Assembly (NCBI GenBank): GCA_030917815.1
Contig: JAUPTZ010000014.1
Location: 1 to 64,000, forward strand
Length of the DNA stretch: 64,000 nt
Source of the DNA: Candidatus Babelota bacterium
GTDB lineage: Bacteria; Babelota; Babeliae; Babelales; JAUPTZ01
Direction: 5' to 3'
Within the stretch, counting starts at the first letter, position 1; the number at the start of each line of letters is the position of its first letter. A model generated the notes under the pieces. It worked only from the letters and a program-made list of their open reading frames with translations. It made no database searches and was not told the DNA's origin. The position numbers were made by a program, and so were the translations under genes. Shown here one piece after another: positions 34,922 to 43,024 of this stretch.

Positions 34922-35923
34922 ATGCCTATATCATTACGATCACTATCAACACTACTTCTACTCACATTGGCCACTATCACAATCCCAGTAACCGGCTCAG
35001 CCATGGACTCAGCAACCGTTCGCCCAGTCAGTGAAGAGGCAGCAAGCCATACGGTCCGATGGGCAAATCGCAGCAACGCATGGACTGCAGGCAGCAGGTG
35101 CATTGAACCAGCCCCTCTTAACCGATTCAAAGACCTACTCCCCATTTATAGACCAACGCGAGTCCGCAGTGACGGCATGGCTGTCAAAATAATAGACGGT
35201 CAAGAGATGCAGTTGGTCGCCAATAGCAAAACCATGCAACTTTACTATATGCCCACCAACGTCATGGCCGATGAAAATATAGTTTTCTCAATTAATGAAA
35301 ATGGGACCCTAACCCGCACCAGAAAAAGAGATGCATGGAGATATGGTGAAGCGACGTTCATTGTTGACCTACAAGATTTCAGGGCAATCAATGCACTATC
35401 TGGATGCATTAAGAATCTTCTTCAAACCAAAGGTTCCCGATCCCGCTACGTGCTGAACTTGAGCCCGTTAAGCGATGGCGCTCAAACCACATGCTACGCT
35501 TTAACGGTGGCGAAAGACAATACCGTTATCGCAACAAAAAAAAGATCCACGATCGGTTTCAAATCAGAGATCAGTCTGAATAAGCTCCTTCTCTGCGTAT
35601 GGAAAGGATTCAGCAGAGACCTTATTGAAGGAAAAGTCAATCTCATGCATATATGGCCAACCAAGGCTTCATGCTGCTGGAAGAAAAGATATGGATCGTT
35701 CGATCGTGCAGAATCATTAGCTGCCGCCATGACAGAAGCCGGATACGCGATTCCTGGCACCGGAATTGCTCCAACCAAATCTTCAACCACCGGCGACTTG
35801 CCAAGCGCGCAAGCAACAACCAGGCTCGTCGAAGACGATAATGTAGACACACGTATACCCGGCAGAAAATCGGCCCTTAAGCATCCTGCTACACGAGAAA
35901 CTATTATGGGCAATGAAGACTAA
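34922..35923 (+). CDS. Exported hypothetical protein (333 aa)
   Basis: Unknown. A run of five G lies six bases before the ATG. The signal peptide spans about residues 1-26. The mature part has the helix-then-strand layout (KNLLQTKGSRSRYVLNLSP, then YALTVAKDNTVIAT) seen in the two preceding secreted genes. The last 60 residues are polar and low in hydrophobicity, probably disordered. A strong terminator follows and is shared with trmD, which is read toward it. Confidence 0.7.
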   Translation: MPISLRSLSTLLLLTLATITIPVTGSAMDSATVRPVSEEAASHTVRWANRSNAWTAGSRCIEPAPLNRFKDLLPIYRPTRVRSDGMAVKIIDGQEMQLVANSKTMQLYYMPTNVMADENIVFSINENGTLTRTRKRDAWRYGEATFIVDLQDFRAINALSGCIKNLLQTKGSRSRYVLNLSPLSDGAQTTCYALTVAKDNTVIATKKRSTIGFKSEISLNKLLLCVWKGFSRDLIEGKVNLMHIWPTKASCCWKKRYGSFDRAESLAAAMTEAGYAIPGTGIAPTKSSTTGDLPSAQATTRLVEDDNVDTRIPGRKSALKHPATRETIMGNED

Positions 35924-35952
35924 ATCATCACACCAAAAAATCGTGACGGCAT

Positions 35953-35983
35953 AAAAGAGGGGCGAAAATTTCGCCCCTCTTTT
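35953..35983. terminator. Bidirectional terminator
   Basis: GAGGGGCGAAA / TTTCGCCCCTC hairpin (35957-35979) flanked by A and T runs, between the convergent gene ends at 35923 and 35988. Confidence 0.92.
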
Positions 35984-35987
35984 AGTA

Positions 35988-37328
35988 TTATTTTGATGGC
36001 TCAAAATAGCCCAACCAACGATCGAGTATGATCGCCACAGCAGCTCGCACCGATAAATGATTATACCCAGTAAACCCATGAATTGGCGTCAGTACATAAT
36101 CACAGGCCTGCAATAACTCAGCGGTCATACCCTGCCCAGTACCAAACATCAGTGCCACCGGACGAGCAGTTTGCCATGCAATTGCTTGGTCATCAAAGGC
36201 CAAGGACTGCACCCCATCAACCGGACGAGCCGACGTCGCAATCTTAAGTGGAATCTGCCCACTCAGCGACATGATATCGGCCTCGGCCTCAGCAAGACTA
36301 CTCACAACCTTGACACAACTCATCGCATCATACCTATTTTCGTTATAGTTACGCCCTTGATCGGTATGCCAAAATTGGAAAAACACCCGTAACAACTCTT
36401 GCTGATCATGGAGCGGAGTGACCACGTAAAACTTTTTAATTCCATACGTAGCACTACTGCGCGCAATATCATGCACGTCAATAGTCGTTACCGACGTCGT
36501 ACCCGGCAGCGCCTCTTTGCGACCAATAAGAACCTGATCATGCATCAAAACAACATAATGGGCCGGTATTTTTTCGGCTACAGACCGACGCATTTCTGAT
36601 GAAATTTCACTCGTACGCAGCCAAGAAAAATGCTCTTTAACCGTCTGCGTTAATGCCGCATCATTACGCCATTTTTCAATTTTTGCATGGTCGCCACTTA
36701 AGAGCACCGGAGGCACCGCCATACCTTCCCATTCATTGGGTTGGCCGTACGCCGGAAAATCCACTAAGGGACCACTAAATGAATCATGAAATACTGAACG
36801 GCTGTCTCCCACAACACCGGGAAGATACCGGAGTATAGCCTCAAGAAATACCTGAGCCGGAAGATCACCTCCCATAAGAACATAGTTACCTATGCTAATT
36901 TTACGGCCGCTATACCGCTGGATTACACGATCATCAACCCCCTCATACCGACCACAGACCAAAATAATGTGGTGATCGCCTACCCCAGGAGCCCCCGATA
37001 ACGGTTCACTAAAATACGTAGTCGCCATCTCCTGACATAGTCGCTGAGTAAGCAGCGTACCGGACGGCGTAAAAAAGACAACTTCACCACTACCATAGCG
37101 AGCAAACGCCTCCTCTATTGCCGCGGCAACTACCGGTGCTTTCAGCACCATCCCGGCCCCAGGCCCGCAAGCCGGCGTATCAATGCGCTGCTTTGGCGCT
37201 ACATGATCGGCAAGCCGAATACAGTTAATTTTTAATTGCCCAGCCTCTTGCGCACGCGCAATAAGACTAGTTTTACACCAGTTTTCAAATAATTCGGGGA
37301 AAACGGTAATTATGGTAATAGTAAACAT
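35988..37328 (-). CDS. trmD: tRNA (guanine37-N1)-methyltransferase TrmD fused to a second SPOUT RNA methyltransferase domain
   Basis: 446 residues, about 200 longer than a normal TrmD. Residues 1-235 are TrmD, which makes m1G37 in tRNA with S-adenosylmethionine. Visible landmarks are FPELFENW, the GPGAGMVLK loop, VCGRYEGVDDRV and the knot segment SIGNYVLMGGDLPA. After a short linker, residues about 262-446 form a second domain starting YVVLMHDQVLIGRKE. It has PLHDQQELLRVFFQFW, a G-T-G-Q-G-M-T loop and a C-terminal NHLSVRAAVAIILDRWLG. That resembles the SAM-dependent RNA methyltransferase family (Methyltrn_RNA_4), which in some bacteria is encoded next to trmD. Here the two are one polypeptide. 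rimM is missing upstream. Confidence 0.92.
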   Translation of the reverse strand: MFTITIITVFPELFENWCKTSLIARAQEAGQLKINCIRLADHVAPKQRIDTPACGPGAGMVLKAPVVAAAIEEAFARYGSGEVVFFTPSGTLLTQRLCQEMATTYFSEPLSGAPGVGDHHIILVCGRYEGVDDRVIQRYSGRKISIGNYVLMGGDLPAQVFLEAILRYLPGVVGDSRSVFHDSFSGPLVDFPAYGQPNEWEGMAVPPVLLSGDHAKIEKWRNDAALTQTVKEHFSWLRTSEISSEMRRSVAEKIPAHYVVLMHDQVLIGRKEALPGTTSVTTIDVHDIARSSATYGIKKFYVVTPLHDQQELLRVFFQFWHTDQGRNYNENRYDAMSCVKVVSSLAEAEADIMSLSGQIPLKIATSARPVDGVQSLAFDDQAIAWQTARPVALMFGTGQGMTAELLQACDYVLTPIHGFTGYNHLSVRAAVAIILDRWLGYFEPSK

Positions 37329-37338
37329 ACCTACATCC

Positions 37339-37374
37339 TAAAAAGAAAGAGCTCCCCGTTTCCAGAGAGCTCTT
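37339..37374 (-). terminator. Terminator or attenuator between khpA and trmD
   Basis: On the minus strand an AAGAGCTC/GAGCTCTT stem is followed by TCTTTTT just before the trmD start. It may reduce read-through from the ffh-rpsP-khpA transcript into trmD. Confidence 0.65.
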
Positions 37375-37413
37375 AAAGCAATACTACTAAAAGTTACCGC
37401 GCCGTTTTGTGCG

Positions 37414-37647
37414 TTACTCCAAAATTTCAAGCACAGCACGCTTTTTTTCTTTAGTCGCAGCGGCATGAACCAGTGTTCTAATTGATCGAGCGGTTCTACC
37501 CTCTTTACCAATTACTTTTCCAAGATCTTCGCTAGCTACACGCAACTCAATAATCGTCGCCTGCTCACCACTAATTTCCGATACTTGCACCGCTTCAGGC
37601 TTATCAACTAGTCTCTTAACTATGTGCTCCACGAGATCTTTTAACAT
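37414..37647 (-). CDS. khpA: KH-domain RNA-binding protein KhpA
   Basis: 77-residue single KH domain of the KhpA/YlqC family, small RNA-binding proteins encoded beside rpsP in many bacteria. The nucleic-acid-binding loop is GKEGR (a GxxG motif), preceded by the strand [15 protein letters not shown] and followed by the [12 protein letters not shown] helix. Length is normal. It lies between rpsP and trmD, the usual place, with rimM absent after it. A GGAG Shine-Dalgarno precedes the ATG. Confidence 0.92.
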   Translation of the reverse strand: MLKDLVEHIVKRLVDKPEAVQVSEISGEQATIIELRVASEDLGKVIGKEGRTARSIRTLVHAAATKEKKRAVLEILE

Positions 37648-37754
37648 GGCTCATCTCCTTCTTGTCTCTGCTGCTGTAGATCTGCGCGCTACTCTCCTTA
37701 GTAATTTTGAGCGCACACAACTGTGTGGTGTCTATTACTCGGCACTTCCCGGGC

Positions 37755-38087
37755 TTAGGCAGTTGCTTTTGCAGCTTCTGCAGAGACCTTAGGACGCCGT
37801 GTTACTTTCTTTGGTGCTTCTTCTACCGCAGATTGAGCAATTTTACCAGCAACTGATGCATGTTTTTTTACCAACTTGGTAACCGCAGGGCTACAGAGAG
37901 CTCCTTTAGATACCCATTCTTGGATGCCAGCATCATTAAGAGTGATGATTTGGTGCAAGATCGGATCGTACGTTCCTAATCTGTCTAAGCATGCACCGTC
38001 ACGTTTTTTACGAGAATCTACTGCCACGATACGCCAATACGGACGATTTGTTGTGCCCGCGCGACTCAAGCGAATTCTAACTGCCAT
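37755..38087 (-). CDS. rpsP: 30S ribosomal protein bS16
   Basis: 110-residue S16. The start at 38087 gives the classical N terminus MAVRIRLSRAG. The frame remains open upstream but is unrelated to S16. Family features: RPYWRIVAVDSRKKRDG, LDRLGTYDPI and the W-V-S-K-G-A segment. The last 30 residues form an Ala/Lys/Thr-rich basic extension. It sits between ffh and khpA in the conserved translation and secretion operon. Confidence 0.96.
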   Translation of the reverse strand: MAVRIRLSRAGTTNRPYWRIVAVDSRKKRDGACLDRLGTYDPILHQIITLNDAGIQEWVSKGALCSPAVTKLVKKHASVAGKIAQSAVEEAPKKVTRRPKVSAEAAKATA

Positions 38088-38151
38088 AAGCCTATTTACC
38101 TTTGTCTGTCGAATTAAACTGAAATTTACTGTCAACTGATGTTCCAAGCCT

Positions 38152-39477
38152 TTATCGGCGCCAGGCACCAGACTTCCTCATCATTTTAACAAATTGCTTA
38201 CTTTGTTCAAATTTTTCTATCAGTTGATTTACTTCTTGCACCGTTACACCGGCACCATTTGCTATTCTTTTGCGGCGTGAGCCGTTCAAGATAGCCGGAA
38301 TCATTCGCTCCTTGGAAGTCATAGAAGAAATGATTGCACGAAACCTTTTCATCTCCTGCTGGCCCTTCTCAACCATTTGTGGCGAAAATTGAGAGACCCC
38401 AGGAAGATAACGAGCCAGAGTTTGCAGTGCTCCAACGCGATTTACCATATCTATTTGTTCAAGAAAATCTTGTAAAGAAAAATCTCCGCCCATCATACGA
38501 TGAGCAACCCGTTCTTGTTCGCCCCGGTCGATAACTTCGTCGGCTTTTTCCAGCAATGTTGCCAAATCTCCCATGCCGATCAAACGAGAAACCATCCGAT
38601 CAGGCACAAAACCTTCAAGATCATCAAGTTTTTCACCAATACCCACAAACCAAATAGGCTTGCTTAACACCGCACGAAAGGCCAACGCAGCACCACCACG
38701 AGCATCGCTGTCGCATTTGCTCATCACCGCGCCGTCAAACCCTACCGCCGTATTAAAAGCTCGGGCAACAGCCAGCGACTCTTGTCCGGTCATGCCATCA
38801 AGAACCAAAATTTTGTATTTAGGATCGGTGACCTTAACGACCGAGCGAAGCTCATCAATCATATCATCACTCACATGAAGCCGACCGGCTGTATCAAGGA
38901 GAAGGTATTCATACCCTTTAGCTTTAGCATGAGCCGAGATTTCGGCAGCCGCTTTAACCGGATTAGAACTCGTCGCTTCAAAGTAGTCCATCCCAACCTG
39001 AGCGGCAAGTACTTTTAATTGCTCACGAGCGGCCGGACGATAATAATCAACCGAGCCGCATAAAATTTTTCGTTCTTTGCCCCGCTTCTTTGCCTGATTT
39101 TTTAAATACCGAGCCAACTTTGCCAAAGTCGTTGTTTTACCGGCACCCTGAAGCCCGAGAAACAAAATCGTCGAAGGAATAACAAAATTAGGAACTTCAT
39201 TGCTACCGGCCGGCCCCGAAAGAAGGGCGAGAAGCCGCTGATGCACCTGCTTGATAAGCGCACTGCCTGGATTAGCAGTCTTTGCAAAAGTCGAAACATC
39301 AATATTTTTTTGGAGATCGGTTAGAAAAGAGGTCACAACCTCATACGGCACGTCTGCTTCAAGCAGTGCTTCTTCTAACTGTTTGTATAACTTATCGAGT
39401 TCCTGTTGGCTTACTTTGCCGCTACCACGAACCCAGGAAAAAATAGAGGATATCTTGCGTGAAATAAAGTCAAACAC
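38152..39477 (-). CDS. ffh: Signal recognition particle GTPase Ffh
   Basis: 441 residues. Protein component of the signal recognition particle, which targets membrane proteins co-translationally. The N domain (about 1-95) is followed by the GTPase domain with P-loop GLQGAGKTTTLAKLA (near residue 107), DTAGRL and the SKCDSDARGGAAL segment. The M domain (about 300-441) has SMTSKERMIPAILNGSRRKRIANG. The Met-rich C-terminal tail is short. The GTG at 39477 is chosen because it gives the normal FDFISRKISSIF start. The open frame continues upstream only through the repeat element and tRNA-Phe. No terminator separates it from tRNA-Phe, so one transcript may carry both. Confidence 0.96.
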   Translation of the reverse strand: MFDFISRKISSIFSWVRGSGKVSQQELDKLYKQLEEALLEADVPYEVVTSFLTDLQKNIDVSTFAKTANPGSALIKQVHQRLLALLSGPAGSNEVPNFVIPSTILFLGLQGAGKTTTLAKLARYLKNQAKKRGKERKILCGSVDYYRPAAREQLKVLAAQVGMDYFEATSSNPVKAAAEISAHAKAKGYEYLLLDTAGRLHVSDDMIDELRSVVKVTDPKYKILVLDGMTGQESLAVARAFNTAVGFDGAVMSKCDSDARGGAALAFRAVLSKPIWFVGIGEKLDDLEGFVPDRMVSRLIGMGDLATLLEKADEVIDRGEQERVAHRMMGGDFSLQDFLEQIDMVNRVGALQTLARYLPGVSQFSPQMVEKGQQEMKRFRAIISSMTSKERMIPAILNGSRRKRIANGAGVTVQEVNQLIEKFEQSKQFVKMMRKSGAWRR

Positions 39478-39533
39478 TGAAAGCTCGCAATTGCAACGGA
39501 CATGAAGATTGAGGATAAGTAACAAAGACTTTA

Positions 39534-39661
39534 AGTCCTCCTGCGCTCGAATCGAGCTTCGGCGGACGACGCCTTCGCACTCCATCTGCCTGGCGCCTTG
39601 AGCGGCGCAGCCAGCCGGAGCCTCCTTTCGCCAAGTCTGACGACGGCGAAAGGGCGAAGGC
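39534..39661 (-). repeat. tRNA-linked structured repeat element, copy 2
   Basis: Starts at the base after the CCA end of tRNA-Phe. Its first 67 bases (39661-39595) are identical to 26613-26679. The tail is shorter than in copy 1 but retains TGGAGTGCGAAGGCG, GTCCGCCG and GCGCAGGAGGA. It has the same 9-base inner hairpin and 8-base outer stem. Confidence 0.85.
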
Positions 39662-39737
<76 letters not shown>

Positions 39738-39752
39738 AAAAACGTGAGGCGT

Positions 39753-39781
39753 ACTGTAACTAGAATCCACCGAGATGTCAA
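39753..39781 (-). promoter_or_regulatory. Promoter of tRNA-Phe (and probably ffh operon)
   Basis: Minus-strand TTGACA (39776-39781), 17-base spacer, TACAGT (39753-39758), about 16 bases before the tRNA. Confidence 0.75.
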
Positions 39782-39784
39782 ACG

Positions 39785-39819
39785 AAAACATTGACTTTGA
39801 GCGATCAAACTTCACAAAC
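39785..39819 (+). promoter_or_regulatory. Candidate promoter with AAAAC-TTGACT block
   Basis: AAAAC (39785-39789), one base, TTGACTTTG. The same arrangement (AAAAC, two bases, TTGACTTTGG) occurs at 58378 before another exported protein. The -10 at 17 bases (ACAAAC) is weak. Confidence 0.35.
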
Positions 39820-39850
39820 TTCTCACTCAAATCTGCCCAAGGAGCATTGT

Positions 39851-40597
39851 ATGCCACCGCTCAAGCCTATGGTGGTAAGTATTTTTTCACTTATCATCAC
39901 CACAACCATCGCCTCGACACCACAGGTTGCACCGGCCGATGTGCATGAATTATTCTACAATTGCTACCGACTCGAGTGCTTATGGCACGCCCTATACGGC
40001 CCCAATCACCCGCTGGCTAATTACCTCCGGACCTATAAATCCGGCATCAACACCTACGCACTACAGCGCCAAGCCTCACCACATCGAACGATCGACGAGG
40101 CATCGCAGCTAATGACTGCTCAACTAGAATCACAACTCATTGCGGTAAAAGAGCAAGCGGCCCGCCTCCTCGATCAATATGAGCTTACCTCAACTGCCAC
40201 ACTCACCGAAAATAGCCCTCTCGTAATCCCTGCACCAAGCTCCTACACCGCAGCACCTCTGCCGGCCACAACGCCAGCGACCCAAGAAGCGGCACTCCAA
40301 CAAATACTTCTTGGCCTGCAGGATCTCCATGCACAACAATCGGCTATGCCCCCAGCACCTCACGGCTCAACGCTTAAAGAGCAAATGACATTATTCGTCA
40401 TAGGTGTGGCTTTTTTGGCGGTCATAACCGGCCTCATTCACCATCGCATTACCGGCAATATCCGAGTACTTCATGCAAAAACAGAAGAGATTCATCAGCA
40501 ACTTACCGCTCCCCACTCCGATACTGAACCTTGCGGCATCCTTGCACAACTTGAATGCGCCCAGACACACTTGAGACAGGGAGCACCAGCCACATGA
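39851..40597 (+). CDS. Exported single-pass membrane protein (248 aa), trio gene 1
   Basis: Unknown function. The ATG at 39851 has AGGAG about eight bases upstream. The signal sequence is about residues 1-25. The periplasmic part includes the block LWHALYGPNHPLANYL and a Pro/Ala/Thr-rich stretch (about 130-165). One membrane segment lies near the C terminus (about 183-200, LFVIGVAFLAVITGLI), followed by a cytosolic coiled-coil-like tail. The overall plan of signal peptide, helical ectodomain, C-terminal membrane helix and coiled tail is shared by the next two genes. The stop overlaps the next start as ATGA, so the three are translationally coupled. Confidence 0.72.
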   Translation: MPPLKPMVVSIFSLIITTTIASTPQVAPADVHELFYNCYRLECLWHALYGPNHPLANYLRTYKSGINTYALQRQASPHRTIDEASQLMTAQLESQLIAVKEQAARLLDQYELTSTATLTENSPLVIPAPSSYTAAPLPATTPATQEAALQQILLGLQDLHAQQSAMPPAPHGSTLKEQMTLFVIGVAFLAVITGLIHHRITGNIRVLHAKTEEIHQQLTAPHSDTEPCGILAQLECAQTHLRQGAPAT

Positions 40598-41127
40598 AAC
40601 TTACGAACAAAGCACTTATAATAACTTTACTTTTTGTCGGCATCAGCGATGCCCAGAGCCCAGGACCGTCATCGGAACTTCTTCGTGAATACTTTACCAT
40701 TGCTCGCATTGCACGAACCGCACCGCTTGAAATCCAAGAGAGCATCACCATCAAAGTGCAACAAACTGTTCAGAGCACACAATCGCCAGAGCAACTCCTT
40801 GCCGACATTACCACACTCCGCACTATGCTCGAAGAATCGCTGCCTACGGCCGGCCGAACCGTATTTGACACAACAACCGGTTATACCAATACCCACGGCA
40901 CTCTGGATGCCGTATGGCAGGCACTAACGTATTGCGGCTTTGCCTGCGTTGCCTTCCTCATCATCATCGCTATTCAAGACAATAAAGCGCGGAAAATAAT
41001 CACCAAAGATGAAGGCGTTCTTGATACGCTCAATAAACGACACAGGGCGGTCACCAATGCGGCTCATACAACTATTGAGATAAGTCGTCGCCTGTACGAA
41101 CTCAATGCGAAAAGGCCTGCAGTATGA
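40594..41127 (+). CDS. Exported single-pass membrane protein (177 aa), trio gene 2
   Basis: Unknown. The start at 40594 overlaps the previous stop (ATGA), and its own stop overlaps the third gene in the same way. It has a signal peptide (about 1-20), a helical ectodomain (about 25-110) and a membrane helix (about 113-132, YCGFACVAFLIIIAI). A basic, helical cytosolic tail (NKARKIITKDEG...NKRHRAV) follows. It lacks the YGPN-P block found in the flanking genes but keeps their topology. Probably a subunit of one membrane complex with its neighbours. Confidence 0.7.
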   Translation: MKLTNKALIITLLFVGISDAQSPGPSSELLREYFTIARIARTAPLEIQESITIKVQQTVQSTQSPEQLLADITTLRTMLEESLPTAGRTVFDTTTGYTNTHGTLDAVWQALTYCGFACVAFLIIIAIQDNKARKIITKDEGVLDTLNKRHRAVTNAAHTTIEISRRLYELNAKRPAV

Positions 41128-42026
41128 ACAAAATAATCCTCTGCTCACTCTTATATCTTGGCATGAGTATTACGCTCTCTGCAGCAACGGTTATACCATA
41201 TCCTCATACTACGGAACTTAAAGAGAAGTCGGCCACGCTTACCGTTTTATTGATGCACACCTACGGACCCAACAACCCGTTTGAGGAGCTTACCCATACC
41301 GCCGATTGGTGCGTCGAGACCGGAATTAAGGTTGTGGAGCAAGCAAATGCACAACACAATGCAGAGCTTATTGAGGTTGGCATCGCCCTACAAAATTTTG
41401 TAGGCCAGCTCGACGGCGCAATTTCCGAACTATTAAGCACCTTCGTACGAAATACCTCAAAAGATGAGGCGCTTAGAAAACTGACCAGCCTCTGTAACGA
41501 AATAACTCAGTATATTGCCACTCATGCACTCCCCTTCAGCTTCAATCAAACAAGCACACGCTCCGCAGAAGAAAGTCGATTCTTTTTTATGGACCCACGG
41601 GTTTTTAGCGGCATTGGAAAATTCATACTAACCGGTGTTGCAAGCGTCTGGTGTCTCTACGTTATTGTACAAGCTCATGAGTATTTTACCTCCGATAATG
41701 ACAAACGCATAAAGGACATTGAGCAAGACCAAAAGCTAGCCTTCAAAGAAATAGTTAAAATACGTAACGAAATGAATCCCTATCTTCCGATCAGCTGCCA
41801 AAGGAGCACCGCGCTCACCGAACCTCAAATCCATACGTCACGATGGAACATTTACAAACGCTTTCGACAGTGGCGAGCTCGAAACAAAGACGAAAAATCG
41901 GTAGCGACTCAGGCTGACGGCTTGGTCAAGAGCCTCGGTGATACCGAAGAAACCCGCTTACTTGTTAGAGAATGGGAAAAAGCCATTAAGACTCTTGGTA
42001 AAGAATTTCCAACCACCAAGGCTTAA
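41124..42026 (+). CDS. Exported single-pass membrane protein (300 aa), trio gene 3
   Basis: Unknown. It has a signal peptide (about 1-20), then an ectodomain with the block HTYGPNNPFEEL, matching the YGPNHPL block of the first trio gene and indicating common ancestry. A membrane segment (about 168-190, IGKFILTGVASVWCLYVIV) precedes a long helical, charged cytosolic tail of about 110 residues. The start overlaps the second gene (ATGA). Its stop codon overlaps the stop of the convergent gene, leaving no room for a terminator between them. Confidence 0.7.
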   Translation: MNKIILCSLLYLGMSITLSAATVIPYPHTTELKEKSATLTVLLMHTYGPNNPFEELTHTADWCVETGIKVVEQANAQHNAELIEVGIALQNFVGQLDGAISELLSTFVRNTSKDEALRKLTSLCNEITQYIATHALPFSFNQTSTRSAEESRFFFMDPRVFSGIGKFILTGVASVWCLYVIVQAHEYFTSDNDKRIKDIEQDQKLAFKEIVKIRNEMNPYLPISCQRSTALTEPQIHTSRWNIYKRFRQWRARNKDEKSVATQADGLVKSLGDTEETRLLVREWEKAIKTLGKEFPTTKA

Positions 42027-42886
42027 TGATTCGCTTCTTCCTCCGCATTCAAAGCGCAGACAACATCACGCACCTCTGCTTCGGTTGGCATTGCGGCTTC
42101 TTTATGTCCGGTTATCCAACGCCAAAAAGCGACTGCCGCTCGCTTTCCAGAACTTAACAGAGAACGTTCTTTGCGTACGAAAGCATCGACGAGTAACACA
42201 CCGGCCACGCAAAGGACACAGGTCTTTTTCGTCACCCAGCCGCTTGCGGTTTCGGTAGCATTATCCCCTGCCTCAAAGGCGGCCGGCGAGGTTTTGACGT
42301 GAGGAGATGATGGTTGATGAAAAGGACACGGCGATACGAACAGCGGCTCCGGTGATTTAGGGGGATTTATCGGTGTTAACGGCGCGAGAGGGATCACCGT
42401 AATTCCATCATTAACCAAGTTTTTTTCAATCACACCAAGCCACTCACGTCGCGACAATTTGGCATCGCCCACCGGCTCAACAGACAATTTTTTAGCCCGC
42501 GCCGCAACGGCAACCGCATCCATGCAGGCACGCAAGCGCCTAATTTCGGCCAACCCAATCTTGTCATTTTCTTTGCCACTTCCGCTCTTCGCTTCAATTT
42601 TTTTATGCAAACGAGCTTGATATTGCTCAAATGCTTTTTTCTTGACATCGTTATCCCAGAATGTAAGATCGCTCCTGCTTTCAAGCAACACTCGCAACGC
42701 TCTCGTAAACAATTTTTCACGCCCACCGTGACCAAACACCGGCGGCTTACTTTTCTTAATCGCGGCATTACGCCGAACCTCAGAAACATCTATCTTCTCA
42801 TCAAGCCAATTTGGTACGGCAGTCGAACTACACGCAAAGGCGCACTTAGACGCATTAATCAGCAAAAAAATAAACCACTTTTTCAT
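42023..42886 (-). CDS. Exported hypothetical protein with late membrane segment (287 aa)
   Basis: Unknown. The start at 42886 has AAAGGGG and TAGG upstream. It has a signal peptide (about 1-19, ending CAFA-C; a lipobox-like NASKCAFAC is imperfect) and a basic helical region. A Pro/Ser-rich stretch (about 180-215) precedes a hydrophobic segment (about 232-248, CVLCVAGVLLVDAFV) and a short basic tail. The arrangement echoes the convergent trio. It is divergent from pheS, and its 3' end overlaps the trio's last gene by four bases. Confidence 0.65.
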   Translation of the reverse strand: MKKWFIFLLINASKCAFACSSTAVPNWLDEKIDVSEVRRNAAIKKSKPPVFGHGGREKLFTRALRVLLESRSDLTFWDNDVKKKAFEQYQARLHKKIEAKSGSGKENDKIGLAEIRRLRACMDAVAVAARAKKLSVEPVGDAKLSRREWLGVIEKNLVNDGITVIPLAPLTPINPPKSPEPLFVSPCPFHQPSSPHVKTSPAAFEAGDNATETASGWVTKKTCVLCVAGVLLVDAFVRKERSLLSSGKRAAVAFWRWITGHKEAAMPTEAEVRDVVCALNAEEEANH

Positions 42887-42974
42887 CCTAGCCACCCCTT
42901 TGACCACTATTTCACGCTCAAACTCGACTCAATCGTAAAAACAGACAATTCTCTCTGGTAAAAACTACCGTTCG

Positions 42975-42983
42975 TGCTATGAT
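42975..42983 (+). promoter_or_regulatory. Extended -10 promoter of pheS
   Basis: TGC followed by TATGAT (42978-42983), an extended -10. No good -35. The predicted start is about 35 bases before the pheS ATG at 43025. Confidence 0.5.
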
Positions 42984-43024
42984 AGGCGCCTCCCATAGTT
43001 TTAATGAGGCATAGACACAGCTTT

